DNA from: Mediterraneibacter faecis JCM 15917
GTDB lineage: Bacteria > Bacillota > Clostridia > Lachnospirales > Lachnospiraceae
Assembly (NCBI GenBank): GCA_001312505.1
Contig: BBDW01000009.1
Span: 1 to 64,000, forward strand
Direction: 5' to 3'
DNA length: 64,000 nt
Every line of letters starts with the position of its first letter. Within the stretch, counting starts at the first letter, position 1. A program made the translations under genes and the position numbers. This document shows, one piece after another, positions 16,956 to 26,029 of the stretch. A model generated the notes under the pieces. It was given only the letters and a program-made list of their open reading frames with translations, did not search any database and was not told the origin of the DNA.

Positions 16956-17918
16956 AATTCAATTGCCGGAAGCATTTCAGAAATTAGGAGAAGCGCTGGA
17001 GCAGGGACAGTTTGAACTGCTTTTTACAGAAGAAAAACTGCGGTTGGTTTATTTGATGAATGATGCAGTAGAGAGTTTTCTTGTCTTTGAAAACGCAAGG
17101 ATGACAGGTCAGTATAGAGAGGATTATCAAGGTGAACTAGAAGCGGAGTTAAGTGTAACAGAAGAGCCAGAGGAGTCTTATGTCCTTGTAGTTCATCAGG
17201 GTGAGACCGTGGTTACGATTTTTTTGAGGATTTAAGTGAAGAAGTACACTTATATGACTATGGAGAAATCGGGCATTTCTGGGTGAAAGGTGCGGAATAT
17301 CTGCGTCAGATAGAATATAAGATTGCAATCGTACGGGATAAACTGGATTATCTGGGAGCAAAATACTGTAATCAGACGGAACGGAAACTAGCTGTACTGG
17401 TGGACTTTCCGCCGCTGAATCATTGCTGTTACCCGGCAGTTTCAGAACAATATGTAGTTCCGAGGGAAAATCCGTGGGTACCGTCAGAAGAGGCACATCA
17501 AGTGATGCAGGAGCTTGCGGCAACAGTAGAAGATAAAAAGTTACTAAGATGTCTAAAGTTTTATCAGAAACATCCATGGAAGCGGAGTGCAAAAAAGATT
17601 GCCGGGATGCTGCAGGAAAAGCGTCATGCAGAAGTTACAGATCTTCTGATGGAAGAATTGAAGATGGCGGCAGCAAATTACCCGAGAAGAAAATTCACAG
17701 ATGAAGAAGAAAATCAGAATCGTAAGATTGAGAAGAGAGCATCGGAGAGGAAAAGAGAGTTAGAAGAACAGGGATTTCGGATAAATATATTTCGTGAGGA
17801 ACCATTTATTGCATCAAGAGATTCACTCCAATACAAAATCAGTCTGATGATCTGGGAAAAGAAAGGAAAAAAACGAAAAGTTCAGATAGAAGAATTTTCT
17901 GCTGACCGGAGAGGATAA
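16948..17918 (+). CDS. Protein of unknown function (DUF3878-like), one frameshift
   Basis: Two frames (16948-17220 and about 17221-17918) join into one protein of about 323 residues if one T is restored to the T-run near 17218-17226. The N-terminus MSEIQLPEAFQKLGEALEQG is acidic and helical, followed by a beta-rich part (ESYVLVVHQGETVVTIF). The C-terminal half has ERKLAVLVDFPPLNHCCYPA and a long basic helix (RKIEKRASERKRELEEQ). I do not know its function. I recall similar proteins filed as DUF3878 beside CobW genes in Lachnospiraceae. It overlaps the CobW gene by eight bases and sits two bases before the transglutaminase-like gene, so the three form an operon. Confidence 0.55.
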
Positions 17919-17920
17919 GT

Positions 17921-18970
17921 ATGGAACTATTTTATTATAGTAAGATGAATAAGATGCAGCAGGCGGCGTATCATGCAATCTGCCAGGGCGTCTTGCAGAT
18001 GGAGAAGGAGATTCAGGTACCGCGTATGAGTGGGGAAGAATTGTATAATGTATTCTTTCAGATGCGTCTGGATCATCCGGAGATTTTCTGGGCAACGGGA
18101 TTTAAGTATCGTTATTATCAGGAATCGCCGAACATTCAGTTTCTGCCGGAATATTTGTTTGATCAGGCGAAGGTGAAAGAACATCAGAAGGCAATGAAAT
18201 CAAGAGTAGAGAAACTTGCACGACTAGCGCAGAAATTATCAGAATCAGAGAAAGAAAAATACATTCATGATTTCATTTGCGAAAATGTAAAATATGATAA
18301 ATTGAAGAAACCTTATTCTCATGAGATCATCGGTCCGTTGGGACATGGCGTCGGAGTCTGTGAAGGAATTGCAAAAGCGGTAAAAGTGCTGTGTGATGAG
18401 CTTGGAGTCTGGTGTATGATCGCTATTTGCGGAAATAATCCGGATAAGGGAATCAAATACCGTCATACATGGAATATCGTGCGAATTAATGGGAAATATT
18501 ATCATTTAGATGCGACATTTGATAATACACTTACAAGAAACTGTACGATCGGAGAAGAAATCCGTTATGATTATTTCAACCTGGAAGACAAATCAATTTT
18601 CCGGGATCATGAGCCTTTGATCGCTCCGGCTATGAAGTGTATGGACGGAGATCATTTCTATTATAAAGAAAAGAAACTGTCTTTTACAAAATCGGAAGAA
18701 GTTTATAAAAGAGCACTTCAGATGGCAAAGAAAGGAAGAATTCTGACGTTTCATTGGCGCGGAGGTTATCTGACCAAAACAGTTCTGGAAGAATTACTTG
18801 ATCTGATTGAAAAAGCAGGTGCAGAGAAAGGAAAAAAACCAAGAATCAGTCTTAACTGGCCACAGGCAGTAATCCGTTTTGGTTATGTTGATGCAGATAT
18901 AGCAGGAAGTGGCGTAGTAGAAGAAGTGAAAATAGAAGAAGCGAATGAAGGTGAGATGCATTCTGACTAA
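17921..18970 (+). CDS. Transglutaminase-like domain protein
   Basis: A 349-residue cytoplasmic protein with no signal peptide. The central papain-like transglutaminase core shows the catalytic triad in order: Cys in GVGVCEGIAKAVKVL (about residue 147), His in KYRHTWNIV (about 185) and Asp in YYHLDATFD (about 201). The N-terminal 100 residues are helical and basic. Such domains cut or cross-link amide bonds; the substrate here is unknown. It is the third gene of the CobW operon, with a gap of two bases, so it may act with the metal chaperone. Confidence 0.8.
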   Translation: MELFYYSKMNKMQQAAYHAICQGVLQMEKEIQVPRMSGEELYNVFFQMRLDHPEIFWATGFKYRYYQESPNIQFLPEYLFDQAKVKEHQKAMKSRVEKLARLAQKLSESEKEKYIHDFICENVKYDKLKKPYSHEIIGPLGHGVGVCEGIAKAVKVLCDELGVWCMIAICGNNPDKGIKYRHTWNIVRINGKYYHLDATFDNTLTRNCTIGEEIRYDYFNLEDKSIFRDHEPLIAPAMKCMDGDHFYYKEKKLSFTKSEEVYKRALQMAKKGRILTFHWRGGYLTKTVLEELLDLIEKAGAEKGKKPRISLNWPQAVIRFGYVDADIAGSGVVEEVKIEEANEGEMHSD

Positions 18971-19027
18971 AATACATATCTTATACATGTTTCAGACTGT
19001 GATTGGCATCAGAGTGATAGTTGAGAA

Positions 19028-19056
19028 TTTACAAGAAAAAGTTAGTGTGATAGAAT
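19028..19056 (+). promoter_or_regulatory. Candidate promoter of asparagine synthetase gene
   Basis: TTACAA (19029-19034), a 16-bp spacer and TAGAAT (19051-19056). Moderate match only. Confidence 0.4.
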
Positions 19057-19069
19057 AGGATTGAACTGT

Positions 19070-19118
19070 GAAAGTTGTTGATATCCGTAGGATATAAGCG
19101 GGAGAAGAAACAACTTTC
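19070..19118 (+). other. Structured 5' leader of asparagine synthetase mRNA
   Basis: A perfect 10-bp stem GAAAGTTGTT / AACAACTTTC encloses a 29-nt loop that contains GATATCCGTAGGATAT, itself able to pair (ATATCC/GGATAT). It starts about 13 bases after the -10 box and ends 38 bases before the start codon. It does not match any riboswitch class I can recall, including the glutamine (glnA) motif. Confidence 0.5.
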
Positions 19119-19155
19119 AAAAACCAAAGCTGGTGACAAAAGAGAGGTTAAACAG

Positions 19156-20695
19156 ATGATAATTGTAAAAACATACAGAGGACATATTCGTAACTGGGAA
19201 GAACTTTGTGAGAGACTTGGAATTGATCTTACACTTTCCAGAGAAGAAAGAGAACATGAGATTTTGATTAAGGCATATCAGACATGGGGGATGCGAGATG
19301 GCAGATCATATGCACGGAATGTTTGCATTTGCTCTGTGGGATGAGGAAGAGCAGAAACTTTTCTGTCTGAGAGATCAGTTTGGAACAAAACCATTCTATT
19401 ACTATGAGACAGAAGATGGAGAGCTTCTTTATGGAACGATGATCCGTGATATTATCGATCAGCCGGGATTTAAGAAAGAATTGAATGAAGAGATGCTTCA
19501 GCTGTATTTAAGTCTGACCTATGTTGCCGGAGAGAATACATTTTTCCGTGGACTGAAAAAACTGTTGCCGGGACGCTATCTGATCTGGCAGGATGGAAAG
19601 CTTGAGATTCACAGATACTGGAAACCGGAATTTCATCCGGATGAGAGCAAGACTCTGGAAGATTGGGCTGATGAGATTCATAATACTCTGAAAGAAATCA
19701 TGCCAGAGGTAAAAACAGCGGATGAAAAAGTAGAATCATTCCTGTCTGGCGGAGTTGATTCTTCCTATGTGCTTGCAATGTCTGACGCAGAGCAGGCAGA
19801 TTCCTGTGGTTATGAAGAGGAAAGATTTGATGAATCTGTACTTGCAGAGAAGACAGCACAGCTTCTTGGAAGAAAATTCTCCAGAAGCATCATTACACCG
19901 GAGCAGTTCTTTGATATTGTACCTTATGTTATGTACAATATGGAGCAACCACTTGGAGATGCATCTGCGATTGTATTTACACTTGGATGTAATGCGACAG
20001 CAGAACATACAAAAATCTGTTATTCCGGAGAGGGTTCTGACGAATTCTTCGGTGGTTATAATATGTACAGAAACGCAGAACGTTATGGTGAGAATCTGAA
20101 GAATTTCTATGTTGGAAATACCAATATCATGAAAGAAGACGAGAAGCAGAAGATTCTTAAGAAATACGATCCAGACGTACTGCCAATCGAACTTGCACGA
20201 GGAATCTACGAGGAGACAGAAGGTCTTGATCCGTTGACAAAGATGTCTGATGTAGATATTCAGATCTGGCTGGAAGGTGATATTTACCTGAATGTTGATA
20301 AGATGAGTACAGCAGCCGGACTTGAGATCCGTATGCCGTTGACAGATAGAAGAATTTTTGATATCGCATCTCGTATGCCGTCTCGCTTTAAAGTAAATGA
20401 AGAGCAGAATAAGGTGGCATTCCGTACGGCAGCTGCGAAGGTTCTTCCAGAAGAAATTGCATTCCGTAAGAAGTTAGGATTCATCGTACCAATTCGTATC
20501 TGGATGGCTGATGAGAGATACAATCAGGACGTACAGCGTCTCTTCCACAGTGATATTGCAGAGAAATTCTTTGATGTGGATGCAATCAATGCGATTTTTG
20601 ATGAATATGTTGGAGGAAATTCTGATAACTGGAGAAAAGTATGGACAATCTATACGTTCCTTGTATGGTATGAAGAGTACTTTGTGAAGAGATAA
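19156..20695 (+). CDS. asnB: Asparagine synthetase-like protein without N-terminal Cys region, one frameshift
   Basis: Starting at ATG 19156 (AGAGAGG site), the protein is about 513 residues once one extra G in the run 19286-19290 is removed; the joined sequence then reads YQTWGCEMADHMHGMFAFAL. The glutaminase half begins only at a point matching about residue 70 of classical AsnB, so the catalytic Cys-1 (MCG start) and the first strands are absent and are not encoded upstream. The synthetase half is complete: PP-loop SGGVDSSYVLA, EGSDEFFGGYN and LEIRMPLTDRR. It may use free ammonia or a separate amidotransferase. A structured leader and a terminator flank the gene. Confidence 0.8.
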
Positions 20696-20736
20696 TAAAA
20701 AGACTATGTATTAAGACTTTAAACATTTTTTAAGTG

Positions 20737-20778
20737 ATGGGGGGGTGGAAGCATAAAAAGCTTTGCCCCCTTTTTGTT
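20737..20778 (+). terminator. Intrinsic terminator after asparagine synthetase gene
   Basis: A G-run with TGGAAGC pairs with GCTTTGCCCCC, followed by TTTTTG. The G arm has seven G but the C arm only five, so the G-run is longer than pairing needs. Confidence 0.75.
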
Positions 20779-20811
20779 ATCCCATTTGATTATCCGAGAT
20801 ATCCACGAAAA

Positions 20812-20858
20812 AGAGACAAAAGAAAATCCACCGTATGCACCTACGCTATACAGTGGAT
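20812..20858 (-). terminator. Intrinsic terminator of the repeat-array RNA (minus strand)
   Basis: On the minus strand ATCCACTGTAT pairs with ATACGGTGGAT (one wobble), followed directly by TTTTCTTTTG. Confidence 0.8.
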
Positions 20859-21291
20859 CTTCACTTTGTTATTCCATCCATTGGAATATTCCTCCTTATT
20901 TACTTGATATCTATCTGAAACTATTATCTCAAATAGTGATTTTATATTTTATTTCATTTAATTATCCCATTGGAATATCCTTCTTTCGATTCTTCTTTTA
21001 TCTATTTTGGATTTTAACTTATCGTCCCATTGGAATTTACCTCTTTCAATTTATTTGTTTGATGATTTAATGAACTATCCCATTGGATTCTACCTCTCTC
21101 TCTTTAAATATCGTTTCCGTTTTTTAAATTACTCTTTCTGGTGGTCTGTACCTCTTTCTTTAGATTTTTAAGGATTTAATTTACCTTCCCATTGGACTAT
21201 ACCTCTGTTTCTTTAAAATTAATTTTAATGAAAGGATTAAGTGTCTGGTGGTTTTTCCTCCTTTTTGTTTTTTATTTCGTTTCCTTTTGTT
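20815..21291 (-). ncRNA. Transcribed array of seven ~55-nt SD-like repeat units
   Basis: A discrete minus-strand unit with a consensus promoter (21298-21326) and terminator (20812-20858). In RNA order it has seven units whose cores lie at 21245-21251, 21188-21195, 21138-21144, 21079-21086, 21026-21033, 20966-20973 and 20878-20884, spaced 50-60 nt except the last (88). Each unit has a purine Shine-Dalgarno-like block (AAGAGGTA, AAGGAGGAA or AAGGATA). Eight to nine bases later comes CCAATGGGA in five units or CCACCAGA in two (the first and third). In the five CCAATGG units the ATG is followed by a stop after one to five further codons (Met-Gly-stop, Met-Gly-Arg-stop, and Met-Asp-Gly-Ile-Thr-Lys-stop). 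Units end in AT-rich linkers, several with AAATCCTT. An eighth core-like copy (20781-20789) lies beyond the terminator. I know no RNA family with this plan. Confidence 0.6.
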
Positions 21292-21297
21292 GATTCT

Positions 21298-21326
21298 ATA
21301 TTAACTCACAGATAGGCATTTGTCAA
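21298..21326 (-). promoter_or_regulatory. Promoter of the repeat-array RNA
   Basis: On the minus strand TTGACA (21321-21326), a 17-bp spacer and TAATAT (21298-21303). The start would be near 21291, immediately before the first repeat unit. Confidence 0.8.
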
Positions 21327-21562
21327 TAGAAAATCAGAAAAAAGTTAAAAATAATTCAAATATACAGAAAATAAGAAATAAAATACAAAAAATACAGGCT
21401 ATTAATTGCGTTTAAGGTAATTGCATTAGACAGAAAAGTGGACGCAATCTATGGAAACATGGTATGATACTAAGAAAAGAGTTGCCAGCTGCACATAGAA
21501 CGAACAGCAACAGAATGCAATGCTACAGGTCCTTGCAACGGGCGGGAAATGGAGAGAGAAAA

Positions 21563-21751
21563 TTGAGTAAAGAGTCAAGAACCAGCTGTGAAACATGCAC
21601 GTATTATATTTATGATGAGGAGTATGAGTGTTATCTCTGTGATAAGAATATGGATGAGGATGATTACATCCGTCTGATGACAAATCAGCATTATCAATGT
21701 CCATATTATCGGAATGGAGATGATTATCTTGTTGTTAGAAAACAGCTGTAG
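21563..21751 (+). CDS. Small Cys-rich protein, DUF6472-like
   Basis: A 62-residue acidic protein starting at TTG 21563 behind GGAGAG. Four Cys-type ligands are spaced as SCETCTYYIYDEEYECYLCD, with one more Cys in the C-terminal QCPYYRNGDDY. This is the pattern I know as DUF6472, widespread in Lachnospiraceae and of unknown function. The Cys pairs probably bind zinc. An alternative in-frame ATG start at 21464 would add about 33 residues without family character. A strong terminator follows. Confidence 0.75.
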   Translation: MSKESRTSCETCTYYIYDEEYECYLCDKNMDEDDYIRLMTNQHYQCPYYRNGDDYLVVRKQL

Positions 21752-21800
21752 AATCATAGAAAAAGCAAGGAAGTATAAAATTAAAAGAAAGAATAAGAAG

Positions 21801-21842
21801 AAAAGCGGGAGAATCGTTGGATCAGATTCTCCCGCTTTTTAA
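21801..21842 (+). terminator. Intrinsic terminator
   Basis: AAGCGGGAGAATC and GATTCTCCCGCTT pair perfectly, followed by TTTTT. It serves the DUF6472-like gene and lies ahead of the convergent aminotransferase gene. Confidence 0.85.
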
Positions 21843-21895
21843 GAAAGACCTTTGTGCAAGCACCGGTGGTTTCAGACCGTTTGACCTTGGTATCA

Positions 21896-22987
21896 TTAAA
21901 TTGTTCTCAATACTTTTAAGAGCCGATTATTGTCTTCTGGTTTCATAATGCAGAAGCGGATGAATTCGCCATCCAGACATTGGAAAGAAGAGCAGTCACG
22001 GATCATAAGTCCTTCTTTTATACAAGCTTCGAATACATCGAAAGAAGTTACTTCTGGCTTTAAAATCTTCACAAGGATAAAGTTTCCATATGGAAAATAA
22101 ACCTTGAAAGAAGACATCTTTTTTAATTCAAGAAACATCCGGTCACGTTCCGTCAGGATTAATGCACGTGTCTGGCGGATGTAGGAAGTGTCTTTGAACA
22201 TCTGCTCACCGGCATATGCTCCAAGGCTGTTTAAGGACCATGGAATCTGCTTTTCTTTCATCTGAGATAAGAACTCTTTATTTCCGGTAATGCCGTATCC
22301 AAAACGCATTCCCGGAGCTGCATAGAATTTTGATACACCGCGCAGTACCATGAGATTAGAGAATTCTTTCGTGTATGGAACAGCGGTTACTTCCTGAACG
22401 GAAGGTGCAAATTCTACATAAGTTTCATCAATCATGACAAAGATATCGCGGTTTGCACAGAAGGAAAGCAATGCACGCATTTCATCTTTTAAGATGGCAG
22501 AAGAAGTTGGATTGTTCGGATTGCAGAGAATCAGAAAATCATATCCGTTTAACAAAGTCCGGCAAAGATCTTCTACATCTAATTCAAAATCTTCCGCTTC
22601 CTGAAGATGATAATAGTCCTGTGTACTTCCGGAGAAAGAAAGTTCTCTGGAGTATTCAGAATAGGTTGGACCAAGAATCAGAGTACGCTTTGGTGCTCTT
22701 GTTTCAATCAAAAGTGAAATCAGTTCGCTTGAACCGTTGCCCGGCAGGATGAAATCAGCAGGAACATCGCAGTACTCAGCAATTGTGTTGCGAAGTGATT
22801 TATAATCTCGGTCAGGATAAGAAGAAAAGAGGTCCACATGAGCCGCAACAGCTTCCTTAACAGAAGGGGAAAGTCCAAGTGGATTTACATTTCCGGCAAA
22901 GTTTGTAATACTGTTTTGGTCGATATGATAATATTCACTGATTTTTTCAATATCACTTCCATGAAAAACAGGTTTTGTATTCGTCAT
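21896..22987 (-). CDS. PLP-dependent class I/II aminotransferase (HisC/CobD-like)
   Basis: A 363-residue cytoplasmic fold-type I PLP enzyme, starting MTNTKPVFHG at 22987 behind a perfect AAGGAGG. Visible motifs: FAGNVNPLGLSP near the N-terminus, substrate loop NPNNPTSSAI, the Asp that binds the pyridine nitrogen in MIDETYVEF, and the PLP lysine in RGVSKFYAAPGMR. The pattern fits histidinol-phosphate aminotransferase or the related threonine-phosphate decarboxylase CobD; no other his or cob genes lie nearby to choose between them. The DegV gene lies upstream with 13 bases between them, so they are co-transcribed. Confidence 0.82.
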   Translation of the reverse strand: MTNTKPVFHGSDIEKISEYYHIDQNSITNFAGNVNPLGLSPSVKEAVAAHVDLFSSYPDRDYKSLRNTIAEYCDVPADFILPGNGSSELISLLIETRAPKRTLILGPTYSEYSRELSFSGSTQDYYHLQEAEDFELDVEDLCRTLLNGYDFLILCNPNNPTSSAILKDEMRALLSFCANRDIFVMIDETYVEFAPSVQEVTAVPYTKEFSNLMVLRGVSKFYAAPGMRFGYGITGNKEFLSQMKEKQIPWSLNSLGAYAGEQMFKDTSYIRQTRALILTERDRMFLELKKMSSFKVYFPYGNFILVKILKPEVTSFDVFEACIKEGLMIRDCSSFQCLDGEFIRFCIMKPEDNNRLLKVLRTI

Positions 22988-23000
22988 AGGCGTCTCCTCC

Positions 23001-23870
23001 TTAGCAGGTTTCAAATAAAATTCCAAGCGTATTTGGTCCACAATGGCTGGAAATCGTACAGCTTGCTTTCGTTATATGGATTTCATCAAAATGCATGGTT
23101 CCTTCAAGCGTATTCTTAACAAGTTCAATGTATTCAGGGGGGGCAATTCCTGAATGCGTGATAAAGATCAGAGATGGATCAATATCCGGATAAGCAGCAA
23201 GTTTGTCTTTTACATATTTCACAAGAACTTTATCAAGCGTTCCACGATATTTCTTTCCTACATTCATACTGCCATCTGCTGTGCTGACTTCGATACACGG
23301 CTTTAATTTCAAAACATTTGCTCCGAGAGCAGCGACCGTCGAACAGCGCCCACCAGCATGGAGAAATGTCAGCGTATCCAAAATAAAGCTGGCATGACAA
23401 TGCTTTGTGCGTTCGCGAAGAGCTTCGGCAATGTCTTCCGCTTTCAATCCCTGCTCGATCATCCGACCGGCATCTGTTACAAGAAGTCCGGTTCCGGTGG
23501 AAAGAGAACAACTGTCAATCACATGAACATGCCCGAGCTCTTCAGCAGCAATACAGCAGTTTTGATGAGCACTGGAAAGTGAACTTCCAAGATTGATATG
23601 GATCACCTCATAGCCTTCATCAATCCAGGGTTTAAAATGTTCAATATATTCCGCAACATTGACGGCGGCTGTTTTTGGAAGGATTTTTTCATCGTAATAT
23701 TTCTGATAAATTTCTTCCGGTGTAATGTCAATGCCGTCCTTATAATCTTTTCCATCCAGAATGATGTGGAGTGGAAAATAATGTACATGATAACGTTCTT
23801 TTAGTTCCTGATCCAGGTCACAGGTACTGTCGGCACTTAAAATGATCTTATTTGTAACAGAATCAGTCAT
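23001..23870 (-). CDS. DegV family fatty-acid-binding protein
   Basis: A 289-residue protein of the DegV fold, which binds a long-chain fatty acid and in relatives (FakB) feeds exogenous fatty acids to a kinase. Motifs: ADSTCDLDQELKERY near the N-terminus, INLGSSLSSAHQN for carboxylate binding, VIDSCSLSTGTGLLV, and HCGPNTLGILF at the C-terminus. A C-run at 23137-23143 is in frame, coding Ala-Pro-Pro. No fatty acid kinase gene is adjacent. The oleate hydratase elsewhere in the window shows the organism handles host or dietary fatty acids. A second DegV gene lies at 38841-39737. Confidence 0.88.
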   Translation of the reverse strand: MTDSVTNKIILSADSTCDLDQELKERYHVHYFPLHIILDGKDYKDGIDITPEEIYQKYYDEKILPKTAAVNVAEYIEHFKPWIDEGYEVIHINLGSSLSSAHQNCCIAAEELGHVHVIDSCSLSTGTGLLVTDAGRMIEQGLKAEDIAEALRERTKHCHASFILDTLTFLHAGGRCSTVAALGANVLKLKPCIEVSTADGSMNVGKKYRGTLDKVLVKYVKDKLAAYPDIDPSLIFITHSGIAPPEYIELVKNTLEGTMHFDEIHITKASCTISSHCGPNTLGILFETC

Positions 23871-24089
23871 AATTCTCCTCCTAAATTAGTTTGAAAACTT
23901 GAATTGTATGGCTAGTATGTATTTATACTGCATAATGTGTACACAAATTATAACATATTTTTCACATAGAGTATAGTTTTTGTATCCAAAAAACAATACA
24001 AAATAAGACTTTTTTGCTATTGTTCGCTCCCAATTACTGTTTGTTCGCCCTTGCTGTATTAAAAATGCAAAGAATATTGGAAGCTTTTA

Positions 24090-24149
24090 TTGACATATAT
24101 AGATAATCGATATATAATCAAGCCAAGATATATAGATAACCGATATATC
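24090..24149 (+). promoter_or_regulatory. padR promoter with tandem palindromic operators
   Basis: TTGACA (24090-24095), a 17-bp spacer and TATAAT (24113-24118). Two copies of the near-palindrome ATATATAGATAAnCGATATAT lie at about 24094-24115 and 24127-24149; the first covers the spacer and the second follows the start site. This is an autoregulation layout for the PadR gene downstream. Confidence 0.65.
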
Positions 24150-24275
24150 AGCTGGGAGTCAATCCCACAGCTGATATAGCCTCCGGCAGGATTGCAGAGG
24201 TGCGCGTCATTCTGCAGTGAGAATGTTAAAAAGTGTACGGTTAACGTAAAATCAGAAAGATTAGGAGGAATTGTT

Positions 24276-24609
24276 ATGGCAGTTGACAGAAGTCTGGTAT
24301 CAGGAAGCACAACGATGTTGTTATTAAAGCTTTTATCTGAAAAGGATATGTATGGTTACGAGATGATCGAGACCTTAAGAGAAAAAGTCCCAGAATGTGT
24401 TTGAATTAAAAGCAGGCACATTATATCCATTGCTTCATGGAATGGAAGATAAGAAATATCTGACAGTTTATGAGAAAGAGGTCGGAGGTAAGGTTCGTAA
24501 GTATTACAGTATTACGAAAACCGGGAGGAAAGTTTTAGAAGAGAAGAAAGAAGAGTGGAAAATTTATTCATCGGCTGTAGTGAATGTGATGAATGCAGCA
24601 GTTTGTTAG
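24276..24609 (+). CDS. PadR family transcriptional regulator, one frameshift
   Basis: A winged-helix repressor of about 112 residues. It starts MAVDRSLVSGSTTMLLLKLL (AGGAGGAA site). After YGYEMIETLREK the frame is lost at an A-run near 24388-24392, where one A appears to be missing. The rest continues in another frame as VFELKAGTLYPLLHGMEDKK, then the wing GGKVRKYYSITKTGRKVL. The join restores the conserved PadR core. The gene sits directly ahead of an FtsW-like gene with a permease-prefix domain, a common pairing in Firmicutes. Tandem palindromes in the promoter suggest self-repression. Confidence 0.85.
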
Positions 24610-24624
24610 AAAGGGTGATGTTTG

Positions 24625-26024
24625 ATGAGACGAGAGGAGTATTTGCATACATTAACAGAACAGATTCGCTGTAAGATGGCAAGAGGACGATAGAACAGGA
24701 GATCAATGATCATATTGAGGATCAGAAAGAGGAATTCCTAAGTGAAGGAATGAGTCAGACAGAAGCAGAAGAAGCTGCGGTTCGAGAAATGGGTGATCCG
24801 GTAGAAGTCGGGCTTGAGATGGATAGAATCCATCGGCCGACAATGGCGTGGGGAATGATTGCGCTGATTGTTGGGTTAAGTCTTGCAGGCTATCTTTTAC
24901 GAAGTGTTATGTATCAGACCGTTTTAGGTATTGAGCAGAGTGCGGGAAAAACAGAAGACTTGTTCTGGGTAGGAACGTCATTGAGCTGGCATACATCGCT
25001 GGAACTGCCGGCACTTTTGCTTGGACTTGTGCTGATGATTGGTATTTGCTATATGGATTATACGAGGATTGCGGTTTATGCAAAACCAAGCTTGATCGCA
25101 TATCAGGTGTTACTTTTCATTGGACTGCAGGTTGCCGGTTTGAAAATGAATGGATCAACCAGATATATTAGAATGCCATTCGGCATTGGATTGAATCTGA
25201 TTGATTTACTCTGGCTGACAATTCCGTTGTTTGCAGCTGTATTATATAGTTACAGAGGTCAGGGATATCGAGGAATTTTAAAGGCAATCCTTTGGATGGT
25301 CATTCCAACATATTTCCTGATTATAAGAAGCCAGAGTCTGATTGGGGCAATGATACTGGAATTGGTTTATTGTGTGGTTTTGGCGGTGGCTGTTCACAAA
25401 GGCTGGTTTCAGGTTTGTAAAAAAGCAGTACTTACGGGAATCGGAGCAGTAGTCGTTCTGATACCGGTGCTGCTTGCGGGAGGCCTCTGGTGTTTTGGCA
25501 AGGCTTACCAGAAAGAGCGTATAGCGGCTATATTATCAATCGGTGATCATGCAGCAGATTTCCCACGCGTCAATGTGATTCGGGAAATGCTTTCCGGAAG
25601 CTCAGCATTTCATGGCAATCCGCAGTTTAAAGAACTTCTGACATCTGTAGACGGAAGTGTCCATCTGCTTGCCAGTGTGGTAGCTGCTTATGGAATACTG
25701 GCAGGCGTGTTGTTGGTTCTCTGTCTGGTAGTGCTCGTTCTTCGGTTTGCTAAGATTTCTTTAAACCAGAAGAACCAGCTTGGTATGGTGATGGGAATAG
25801 GATGCACAGCATTGTTCCTGATTCAGATCGTAGTTTTTATATTAGAAAATCTGGGAGGAGTCTGTAATATGGGAATCTACTGTCCGTTCTTTGGAACAGG
25901 AGGATCAGGTATGCTGACATCTTATATCCTGCTCGGATTACTGCTCAGTATCTGCAGATATCAGAAGACAGCGCCGGAACCGGTAATCAGGTCCTGGCGC
26001 TGGAGACAACGTTCTCAATCATGA
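24625..26024 (+). CDS. FtsW/RodA/SpoVE-like protein with permease-prefix domain, one frameshift
   Basis: About 466 residues when one base is restored near 24680. The cytoplasmic N-terminus (MRREEYLHTLTEQIR, then TIEQEINDHIEDQKEEF and GMSQTEAEEAAVREMGDP) is the DUF1700/permease-prefix motif that usually goes with PadR regulators. After it come about ten membrane segments with SEDS-like features: a periplasmic loop with ISIGDHAADFP-type residues and an LTSYILLGLLLSICRY end. SEDS proteins polymerise peptidoglycan glycan strands; I cannot confirm the catalytic Asp here. Its start lies 15 bases after the PadR stop, so the two are one operon. Confidence 0.7.
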
Positions 26025-26029
26025 AAAAA

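Noticed and set aside
20774-21070. Plus-strand ORF of 98 residues through the repeat array
   Set aside because: Its codons are an AT-rich read-through of the repeat units, with no ribosome site and repeated motifs. The regulatory signals point to the other strand.
20866-21263. CRISPR array for the CCCATTGG repeats
   Set aside because: Units are degenerate over most of their length, the shared core is under 25 bases and the in-between sequences are AT-rich and similar rather than unique. No cas gene is present.
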